Source of the DNA: Holophagales bacterium
GTDB lineage: Bacteria > Acidobacteriota > Thermoanaerobaculia > UBA5066
Direction of reading: 5' to 3'
Assembly (NCBI GenBank): GCA_016719485.1
Contig: JADJZB010000032.1
Location: 1-24,687 of the forward strand
DNA: 24,687 nucleotides
The notes beneath the pieces were generated by a model. That model saw nothing but the letters and a program-made list of their open reading frames with translations. It did no database searches and had not been told where the DNA came from. Shown in pieces: positions 1 through 6,492 of this stretch (its first letter is position 1; every line of letters begins with the position of its first letter). The position numbers and the translations under genes were made by a program.

Positions 1-176
1 AATCTGCTCCTCGGCCTCATCCTCGCGCTCCCCGCGGCTCCGGGTAACCGTGGCGCCGGGAACGCCCCGTCGCCGGAATCATCGCACGTCCCCCTCATCC
101 CAGCCTAGGATCTGGCTTTTGTCTCAGGACAAGGCTCGGCGGGGAGACACCGCGCGGGGCCGGAGGAGTTCCAAGG

Positions 177-480
177 ATGAATCGCAGGCAAATGTTCGGT
201 GCGGTGGCGGCGATCGCGGCGGCGGAGTGTTCTCGGCGGCGAACTACGTTTCGGCCGACGAGAAGAAGCCGATGGGGAGACCCCGAAGGCCGAAGAGAGA
301 AGACGGTCAAGTGCATGGGCGGGAACGCCTGCAAGGGCAAAGCGAGTACGGCGTGGCCGGCGCGCACACGTGCCACACTAAGAACGCGCGATGCAAGGGC
401 AAGGGCTGGGTGATGGTCGCCTCCGAGGAAGGAGTGCGAGGACCTGAAGGCGGCGAACGCGAAACTCCGAAGCCGGCGAC
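177..480 (+). CDS. bufA: bufferin-type Cys-rich precursor peptide (BufA-like), frame-broken
   Basis: Start ATG at 177 has a strong ribosome site GGAGGAG at 162-168. The product opens with MNRRQMFGAVAAIAAA, a signal-peptide-like stretch, continues as VFSAANYVSADEKK, then DGETPKAEE, KTVKCMGGNACKGK, GVAGAHTCHTKNA, CKGKGWVMVASEE and ECEDLKAANAK. These pieces lie in three different frames and must be stitched together. Cysteines are seen at 312, 330, 371, 392 and 435. Where another Cys might be expected the codon at 347-349 is TAC (Tyr). Bufferins are exported peptides whose Cys residues are oxidised by a DUF692 (MNIO) enzyme and that bind copper; the family role is established knowledge. The downstream DUF692 and DUF2063 genes make the assignment firm. 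The exact stop is unclear because of frame breaks (around 450-490). The frame breaks look like sequencing errors. BufA2-like rather than BufA1-like is a guess from the CKGK motifs. Confidence 0.75.
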
Positions 481-1283
481 GCGCGCCCTTTCCTCAGGCA
501 CGGTCTCGGCCTGCGGCGCGAGCCTACGCCGCGATCCTCGCAGGTGAGCCTGCGGGCGACTGGCTCGAGGCGATCAGCGAGAACTACATGGCGTTAGGCG
601 GGCGCGAGAAGGATCCTCCGCGCCGTCCGCAACGCTACCCGATGACGCTGCACGGGGTGTCCGCTCGGCATCGGCAGGACGGACCCGGTCGACGAGGGGT
701 ATCTCGACGCTGAAGAAGGGGCTGGACGCGGAGATGGAGCCGGCGTGGGTGTCGGACCATCTCTGCTGGACGGGGCGGCCGGGCGTACGTCGCACGACCT
801 GCTGCCGCTGCCGTACGCGGAGGAGTCGCTCGCGAACGTGGTGTCGCGGGTGGCGCACGTGCAGGAGCGGCTCAGGCGGTCCTCGTGCTCGAACGTTTCG
901 AGCTACGTGAGGTATCGCGGCTCGACGATGCCGGAGTGGGAGTTCGTGGCGGAGGTGGCGCGGCGGAGCGGCTGCGGGCTGCTTCTCGACGTGAACAACG
1001 TCTTCGTGAGCGCGACGAACCACGGCTTCGACCCGCGCGCGTACCTGGCGGCGATCCCGCCCGAAAGCGTGTGGCAGTTCCACCTGGCGGGGCCGTCGGA
1101 GATGGGGCCGCTCCTCGTCGACACGCACGACCACCCGGTGCGGCCGGAGGTGTGGGACCTCTACCGGGGAAGGCGGTGGGCCTCTTCGGCGAGGTCTCGT
1201 CGCTGGTGGAGTGGGACGACCACATTCCCGACCTGGCGGTCGTCCGCGCCGAGCGCGACAAGGCCGCCACCGTCGCGCAGACA
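478..1283 (+). CDS. bufB: MNIO-family peptide-modifying enzyme (DUF692, BufB), frame-broken
   Basis: DUF692 enzymes are TIM-barrel, multinuclear iron oxygenases that modify Cys residues of precursor peptides; BufB acts on bufferins with the partner BufC. Motifs appear in order across frames: HGLGLRRE (about 495-525), DWLEAISENYM (558-590), RYPMTLHGV (632-661), EPAWVSDHLCW (735-768), YAEESLANVVSRVAHVQERL (816-872), LEN/VSSYVR (near 890), SGCGLLLDVNNVFVSATNHG (969-1028), VWQFHLAGP (1072-1097), DTHDHPV (1120-1140) and VEWDDHIPDL (1207-1237). The usual metal-binding His, Asp, Glu and Asn positions are therefore all encoded, although the reading frame breaks near 660-745, 890 and 1170. Start is not fixed; no good ATG is visible and overlap with bufA is likely. 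The normal C-terminal end is obscured because the open frame runs through a REP-like repeat into bufC. Probably functional in the real genome. Confidence 0.88.
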
Positions 1284-1378
1284 GAGCCAAAGGGTCGGTT
1301 CCGTATTCCGTCAAAGCAGGCAGAGAAGGGAGTCGGTTCCGTTTTCCGCCTCAACGGAAAACGAACGGCTCCTCTGCC
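1284..1378. repeat. REP-like repeat between bufB and bufC
   Basis: Two direct copies of a 19-base motif are present: GGGTCGGTTCCGTATTCCG at 1292-1310 and GAGTCGGTTCCGTTTTCCG at 1330-1348. The second is followed by its inverted arm CGGAAAACGAACGGCTC at 1355-1371, so 1330-1371 can fold into a hairpin with small bulges. G/C-capped hairpins of this kind are typical of REP elements mobilised by Y1 (IS200-like, TnpA-REP) transposases, but no transposase is in the window. The repeat carries no stop in the bufB/bufC frame and so encodes about 30 non-conserved residues between the two proteins. It falls where bufB would normally stop and bufC start. Confidence 0.65.
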
Positions 1379-1385
1379 CTTCGGG

Positions 1386-2186
1386 GTGCAGGAGCTGCTG
1401 TTCGGTCTGGTCACGGCGCCCGCGGGGGTGACGACGACGCTGGATGGTAGGGAAGCCGACCGGGCGGCCGTGGCGGAGGTGTTCGCGAGCGATGCGCGGA
1501 TGCCGGCCGAAGAGCGGCTCGACGCCTACGCGAACATGTACTTCTTCCGGTTGCGCGACGTCCTCGCGGAGGATTTCGAACGGACGGCGGCGGCGCTCGG
1601 GGAGGCGCGCTGGCACAACCTCGTGACGGACTACCTGCTCGCGCATCCGCCCACGCGGTGGTCGCTGCGGTGGGCGGGTGAGTCGCTGCCCGGGTACCTG
1701 CGCGACCACGCGTACGGCGGGGAGCGACCGTGGCTCGCCGACGTCGCGGCGCTCGAATGGGCGCGCAACGAGGCGTTCCAGGCCGAGGACGCGGAGCCCC
1801 TGCACCTCGAGACGCTCGCGGCGGTGCCACCCGAGGCGTGGCCCGACCTGCGCTTCGAGGCGCTGCCAGGAACGGCGTTGGTGGAGTCGCGCTGGGACCT
1901 GGCCGCGTGGTGGGACGGCGGCGCCGCGGAGCCGGCGGAGGCCCCTCGAGGGCAGATGCTCGTCGTCTGGCGCGATGCGGAGGACGACGTGCGCCACGAG
2001 GCGCTGCCTGCGGACGACGTGGTTCCGGTGCGGCGGCTCTTCTCCGGCAGACCTTTCGCCGAGGTCTGCGAGGCCTGTGCCCGGCAGGGTGCCGCCGAGA
2101 CGGATGTCGAGAACGCCGGCCGGAAGGCCGTGGAGCTTCTTCAGAGATGGGGGTCTGGTCTACGCTCTACACTCTACGGAACGTAG
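1386..2186 (+). CDS. bufC: DUF2063 family protein, bufferin maturation partner (BufC)
   Basis: The protein reads VQELLFGLVTAPAGV near its start, then a conserved DUF2063 core: RLDAYANMYFFRLRDVLAED, the segment LGEARWHNLVTDYLLAHPPT, SLRWAGESLPGYLRDH and WLADVAALEWARNEAF. In DUF692 operons this family partners the MNIO enzyme and is thought to recognise the precursor peptide. I chose GTG 1386 because family similarity begins there; the frame is open further upstream through the REP-like repeat into bufB, so a read-through BufB-BufC fusion cannot be excluded. The C-terminal residues after QRW (GSGLRSTLYGT) are encoded by the left half of the palindrome at 2149-2211 and the TAG stop lies just beyond its loop, so the native C-terminus was probably slightly different. 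Length after GTG is 266 residues, normal for the family. Confidence 0.85.
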   Translation: MQELLFGLVTAPAGVTTTLDGREADRAAVAEVFASDARMPAEERLDAYANMYFFRLRDVLAEDFERTAAALGEARWHNLVTDYLLAHPPTRWSLRWAGESLPGYLRDHAYGGERPWLADVAALEWARNEAFQAEDAEPLHLETLAAVPPEAWPDLRFEALPGTALVESRWDLAAWWDGGAAEPAEAPRGQMLVVWRDAEDDVRHEALPADDVVPVRRLFSGRPFAEVCEACARQGAAETDVENAGRKAVELLQRWGSGLRSTLYGT

Positions 2187-2255
2187 AGTGTAGAGCGTAG
2201 ACCAGACCCCCAGCGAGACCCCCGCGCGTAGAGTGTAGAGTGCAGACCAGACCCC
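2149..2255. repeat. REP-like perfect palindrome plus a third diverged arm
   Basis: Bases 2149-2177 begin GGGGGTCTGGTCTACG and are repeated as an exact inverted copy at 2183-2211, giving a 29-bp perfect stem with loop GGAAC (2178-2182). A third arm at 2228-2255 matches 2183-2210 with two differences. The head GGGGTCTGGTCT resembles the head of the repeat at 10785 (GGGGTCAGGTCT) and, more loosely, that at 1292. The layout (hairpin plus additional single arm) fits a BIME-type cluster of REP elements. It provides the stop codon of bufC and the only upstream start codon of the protease gene. As RNA the hairpin could slow transcription between the two genes, but there is no U-tract, so I do not call it a classical terminator. 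Confidence 0.85.
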
Positions 2256-5200
2256 ATTCACATTTAGAGCGGTTCTCGCGGGGCGACCGGCGGCTGGTGG
2301 CGGTGTGCGTGGCGGTGATCGTCGTGGGGACGGCGATCGGGGCGACGCTGTTCTCGCGGGCGTTTCCGGAGGCGTCGATCGACTTTCGCGTGACGCGGGA
2401 GGAGGCGCGGCGGGTGGCGGAGACGGCGCTCGCCGCGCGGGGATTCGACGTGGCGGGGCGGACGGCTCTGGGGATCTTCGACTTCGACGACGAGGCGAAG
2501 GTCTTCCTCGAGCGCGAGCTGGGGGTCTCGAAGGCGGTGCCGCTGCTGGGGCGCGAGGTGCCGGTGTGGCGCTGGTCGTTCCGGTTCGTGAAGCCGCTGG
2601 AGAAGGGCGAGCTGCGGGCGTTCGTCTCGCCGGGAGGCGACCTGCTGGCATTCCGCCGGATCCTGCCGGAGAAGGCGGCGGCCGCCGACCCGGGGCCCGG
2701 GAGGGCGCGGGCGCTGGCCGAGGAGACGCTCCGCGCGCACCGCGGGCTCGACCCGGCCGGGCTGCGGTTCGTGGAGACGACGGAGGAGAAGCGGCCCGCG
2801 CGCGTCGACCGGACGTTCGTGTGGGAGTCGCGGACGCTGCGATGGAACGGGGCGGCGATCCGGTACCTCGTGGAGGTGCAGGGCGACCAGGTGGGGCGCT
2901 CGTCGCTGTGGCTCGACGTGCCCGAGGCGTGGCGGCAGGGGTACGCGACGCTGCGCTCGAAGAACCGCGCGGCGGGCGCGGTGGCGACGTTCGGGCTGGT
3001 GCTGACGGCGATCGCGCTCGTGGTGGCGTTCTTCGACCGGCTGCGGCGGCGCGACGTGAAGTGGCGCTGGGCGCTGGCGTTCGGTTTGACCGGGACGGCG
3101 CTGCAGATGGCCGCGTCGATGAACGAGCTGCCCATCTCGCTCTTCTCGTACGACACGACGGAGAGCTGGGCGAGCTTCCTGTCGCAGGCGCTCCTCGCGG
3201 ACTTCGGGAACGCCTGCATGCTGGGCCTCCTGCTGCTCCTCCTCGTGGCGGGCGGCGAGCCGGAGTACCGCGAGGCGTACCCCGACAAGCCGGCGCTCGG
3301 GCGCGTCTTCTCGCGGCGCGCGTTCGGGACGAAGCGGGTCTTCCTGGGGCTGCTGGCGGGGTACGCGCTGACGGCGGGGTTCTTCGCCTACCAGGTGCTC
3401 TTTTACCTCGCGGCGGACCGGCTCGGGGCCTGGTCGCCGGCGGACGTCCCCTACTCGAACCTCCTCGGGACGAGCCTGCCGTGGCTGGGCGTGCTGCTGA
3501 TGGGGTTCGTGCCGGCGACGACGGAAGAGTTCTCGTCGCGGATGTTCTCGATCCCGTTCCTCCGCCGCTTCTCGCCCGCGTGGGTGGCCGTGGGTGTTCC
3601 GGCGCTGATCTGGGGATTCGCCCACGCGGGCTACCCGAACCAGCCGTTCTGGATTCGCGGCGTGGAGGTGGGGCTCGCGGGGGTGGTCATCGGCGTCGTG
3701 ATGCTGAAGCTCGACCTCTTCCCGCTCCTCGTGTGGCACTTCACGGTGGACGCGGTCTACACGTCGCTGATCCTGGTGCGCTCGACGAACACGTACTTCG
3801 CGGTATCGGGCGCGCTGTCCGCCGGCGTCCTGCTGCTGCCGCTCGTGGTGGCGGGCGCGCTGGCGTGGAAGCGGGGCGGGTTCAGGGCCGAGGCGGGGCT
3901 GACGAACGGCGACGTGGGCTCGGCGCCGCCGCCGTGGCCGGGGGCGAGCAGCGAGGCGCCGGCGATCGTCGCGCCGAAGCCCCTCTCGGTGACGCACGTC
4001 GCGGCGGCGGCGGCGGTGTCGGTGGCGGTGCTCCTCCTCGTGAGGACGGTCCTGCCGCGGGGCGCTCTGGATGCGGACGTGCGGGTCTCGCGCGCGGACG
4101 CCCTCGAGGCGGCGCGCGCGTTCGTGAAGGGGCAGGGGGACGACCCCGCCCGCTACGTGACGGTGGCCGAGAGCGGCTCGGCGCTGCCGTCGCTGGAGGA
4201 CGCGGGAGAGACGGGGGCCGGGCTGATCCCTTACCGCTGGGAACGCAACGCCGAGCGCTGGCTGCTGGGGCACGGCGGGATGGCGGCGCTGCAGACGTGG
4301 GCGACGACGGTGCTGCCCGGGCCGGTCTGGCAGGTGCGGTTCGCGCGCGAGCGGGACCGGCACCGGTGGTGGGTCGTGGTGGACGCGCGGGACGGCCGCG
4401 TGACGGGCTTCTCGCGGGGATTTCCGGAGGAGGAGGCCGGGGCGTCCCTCTCGCAGGCGGAAGCGCTCGGGAAGGCGCGCGAAGCGGCGCGGAGCCGGGG
4501 CATCGACCCGGCGGCGCTCACCGTGGTCTCCTCGAACGCGGAGGAGCGCAAGGCCCGCCGCGACCACCGGATCGTCTTCGAGGTGCCGTCGCAGGCCGCC
4601 GGCGAGGCCCGGCAGCGCGTGACGGTCTCGGTCGCCGGAGCGACGCCTTCCCTGGTGGCGACGGCGTTGAAGCTGCCGGAGGAGTGGGCGCGCGCAGAGG
4701 GGCGGAGCACGACGGCGACGTACGCGGCACTGGCCGTGAAGGTGGCGGGGTTCGGGACGGTGATCGGGCTCGGCCTCGTCGCGCTGATGCGGGCGCACCG
4801 GGCCGGGAAGATGCGGTGGCGCGCGGCGGCCCGCTGGGCGCTCCTCCTCTCGGTGCCGGCGCTTCTCGAACGTGTCTCGAACGTACCGACGCTGCTCCGG
4901 TCGTGGCCGGCCGACATGCCCCTGGCGGCGTACGCCGTGACGGCGGCGATCGGCGTTGCGGCGGGGCTCCTCCTCTCCTACGCGCTGGCGTTCGTCGCGG
5001 TGGGGCTCGTGACGGCGGCGGCGCCGCACGCGCTGGGCCTCCTGCGGCGCCCGATGCCCGACGGGCGCGTCCGGGCGCTGCGGGCCGCGGGGGCGACGGC
5101 ACTGCTCGTCTTCGCGGCGCGGGCCCTGAAGGCGAGCCTGGAAGCGGCGTTCCCGTCGGAGGCGGGCGTGGGTGGCTTCGGCTTCCCTCCCGGGGTCGAC

Positions 5201-5653
5201 GGATGGCTGCCGGCCGCGTCGGTCCTCGCCTCGGCCACCGAGCTGGCGCTCCTCGTCGCGGGCGGCGCGGCCCTCGCCTCGCTCCTGGCCCGCGAGCTCG
5301 CGTCGTTGCGGCGCACGCAGGTCGTCCTCGGCCTCGTCGCGCTGGGCTGCTGGGCGCCCCTGGACGCGCGGACGTTCGGCGAGATCGCGGTGCCGCTCGT
5401 CTCCGGCGCTCTGCCGGCCGTGGCGCTGGCGCTGGGCGTGGCGCTCTTCCTGAAGGACGACCCGTGGGCCTACGTCTTCACGGCCGTCGGGGTCACCGTC
5501 CTGCGCGGCGGCGCGACGCTGGTGACCTCGGGCGTGACGCCGTGGATCGCCAGCGGAGCCCTCTGCATCGCGGCGGGTCTCCTCGTCCTCCTCGCTCCGG
5601 GGTGGAGGAAGGACGCGCCTTCTACTCCCCCGACGCCCGCCCCCGCGGGCTGA
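2240..5653 (+). CDS. large CPBP-family (CAAX-like) intramembrane metalloprotease with duplicated PepSY-like/TM module
   Basis: CPBP proteases are polytopic membrane enzymes with an EExxxR motif and two His motifs. Here TTEEFSSRMF (about residues 427-436), FAHAGY (about 459-464) and WHFTVDAVY (about 500-508) give the Glu and His residues expected for activity. Before the protease core lie a TM segment (LVAVCVAVIVVGTAIG), an extracytoplasmic PepSY-like region (about 49-240) and a TM at about 245-265. After it, at about 610, a second region resembles the first (DPAGLRFVETTEEKR against DPAALTVVSSNAEERK, both followed by a TM), then many more TM segments but no second EExxxR. At 1137 residues it is three to four times longer than a simple CPBP protein. 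GTG 2240 lies inside the REP repeat; GTG 2297 is an alternative start, and the true N-terminus is uncertain. Its 3' end overlaps the convergent SWIM gene by 32 bases. Substrate unknown. Confidence 0.85.
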   Translation: MQTRPHSHLERFSRGDRRLVAVCVAVIVVGTAIGATLFSRAFPEASIDFRVTREEARRVAETALAARGFDVAGRTALGIFDFDDEAKVFLERELGVSKAVPLLGREVPVWRWSFRFVKPLEKGELRAFVSPGGDLLAFRRILPEKAAAADPGPGRARALAEETLRAHRGLDPAGLRFVETTEEKRPARVDRTFVWESRTLRWNGAAIRYLVEVQGDQVGRSSLWLDVPEAWRQGYATLRSKNRAAGAVATFGLVLTAIALVVAFFDRLRRRDVKWRWALAFGLTGTALQMAASMNELPISLFSYDTTESWASFLSQALLADFGNACMLGLLLLLLVAGGEPEYREAYPDKPALGRVFSRRAFGTKRVFLGLLAGYALTAGFFAYQVLFYLAADRLGAWSPADVPYSNLLGTSLPWLGVLLMGFVPATTEEFSSRMFSIPFLRRFSPAWVAVGVPALIWGFAHAGYPNQPFWIRGVEVGLAGVVIGVVMLKLDLFPLLVWHFTVDAVYTSLILVRSTNTYFAVSGALSAGVLLLPLVVAGALAWKRGGFRAEAGLTNGDVGSAPPPWPGASSEAPAIVAPKPLSVTHVAAAAAVSVAVLLLVRTVLPRGALDADVRVSRADALEAARAFVKGQGDDPARYVTVAESGSALPSLEDAGETGAGLIPYRWERNAERWLLGHGGMAALQTWATTVLPGPVWQVRFARERDRHRWWVVVDARDGRVTGFSRGFPEEEAGASLSQAEALGKAREAARSRGIDPAALTVVSSNAEERKARRDHRIVFEVPSQAAGEARQRVTVSVAGATPSLVATALKLPEEWARAEGRSTTATYAALAVKVAGFGTVIGLGLVALMRAHRAGKMRWRAAARWALLLSVPALLERVSNVPTLLRSWPADMPLAAYAVTAAIGVAAGLLLSYALAFVAVGLVTAAAPHALGLLRRPMPDGRVRALRAAGATALLVFAARALKASLEAAFPSEAGVGGFGFPPGVDGWLPAASVLASATELALLVAGGAALASLLARELASLRRTQVVLGLVALGCWAPLDARTFGEIAVPLVSGALPAVALALGVALFLKDDPWAYVFTAVGVTVLRGGATLVTSGVTPWIASGALCIAAGLLVLLAPGWRKDAPSTPPTPAPAG

Positions 5654-6491
5654 CGCGGCGCCACTCGGCCTCGGTGAGGCGGTCGGCTGCGGAGCGCCCG
5701 ATGGCGCGGTGCATGTCGACGAGGAGGCGCGCGGCGTCGTCGTCCTGAAGGGGCGGCGGGCCGAGGCGGGTCAGGAGCGCCTCGGGATGCTCGGGCGGGA
5801 CGAACCGCGTCTTGAGCGTCGAGAGAGGGACGAGCGGCCGGAAGAAGGACTCGGGGCGGACCTCCGGGAGCGGCTCGAGCGGGATGGCCACGGCGGCCAC
5901 CGCCCGTTTCGGCGCGGCGGCAGCGGCCGGAAGCGCGCGCCTGGCGCGGGCCTCGCGCAGGCGGGCGAGGATCTCGTCCCGTCCCTTTCCGCGAAGGAGG
6001 AGGAGGAGGAACGGGTCGCGGTCGAAGCGCTCGGCCAGGGCGACGTGGACGGCGGCGGCGTGGCGGCAGGCGAGGCCGTCGCCGCACGGGCAGGTGACGG
6101 AGACGTCGCTGGAGGAGACCGGGAGGAGCGCCCCGCCGGCCGCGGCGAAGACGTCGTCGGCCTCCTCGGGAAGGGAGCCGGAGAGAAGCTCGGCGGCGGT
6201 CCGGGCGCGCTCGGCGAAGGACTTCAGGGCGCTCTCGAAGACGCGCTCGTTGAGGGGACGCACGCGCAGGCGCAGGGAGAGGAGCGAGCGGCCGCGGTCG
6301 CGCACCTCGGCGTCGACGACGCCCGGCCTGACGTCGAGCGCGGTGATGGCGCCTTCGGCGACGAGAGCGCGGCCCTTCTCGATGCGGGCGCGGCCGGCGC
6401 CGGAAGCGGCGGCGAGCCAGCGCTCGCCCCAGCCGGCGGCGGGCACGGGGGCGGAGGGGACGTCGACGAGACGTTTCCTGGCGGCGATCAC
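5622..6491 (-). CDS. SWIM zinc-finger protein
   Basis: The 289-residue product carries a SWIM motif of the form CxC-xn-CxH at about residues 134-145 (CPCGDGLACRHAAAVH), a zinc-binding module thought to contact DNA or proteins. The N-terminal half (RARIEKGRALVAEGAITALDV, then VRDRGRSLLSLRLRV) matches bacterial SWIM proteins that bind next to SNF2 helicases. Start GTG 6491 lies one base after the helicase TGA (6495-6493), so the two are almost certainly translated together. SNF2 and SWIM genes are neighbours in many bacteria (B. subtilis ywqA/ywqB is a known example), supporting a joint role with the helicase, perhaps in DNA repair or chromosome remodelling. The C-terminal third is Ala/Arg/Pro-rich and less conserved-looking. 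The 3' end overlaps the convergent protease gene. Confidence 0.85.
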   Translation of the reverse strand: MIAARKRLVDVPSAPVPAAGWGERWLAAASGAGRARIEKGRALVAEGAITALDVRPGVVDAEVRDRGRSLLSLRLRVRPLNERVFESALKSFAERARTAAELLSGSLPEEADDVFAAAGGALLPVSSSDVSVTCPCGDGLACRHAAAVHVALAERFDRDPFLLLLLRGKGRDEILARLREARARRALPAAAAAPKRAVAAVAIPLEPLPEVRPESFFRPLVPLSTLKTRFVPPEHPEALLTRLGPPPLQDDDAARLLVDMHRAIGRSAADRLTEAEWRRVSPRGRASGE

Positions 6492-6492
6492 G

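Noticed and set aside
1..176. Possible gene end (LLLGLILALPAAPG-like frame) and a GGAAC box at 59-63 as ECF sigma promoter of bufA
   Set aside because: The frame is too short to recognise and the region is error-prone. The distance from GGAAC to the next CGTC (87-90) is too long for a usual ECF promoter.
2149..2211. Rho-independent terminator or riboswitch
   Set aside because: Stem is far longer than usual, has no U-tract, and similar arms recur nearby, pointing to a mobile REP-like repeat.
2264..5029. Very long open frame opposite the CPBP gene
   Set aside because: Arg/Pro/His-rich composition without any family motif; a G+C-driven shadow of the real gene.
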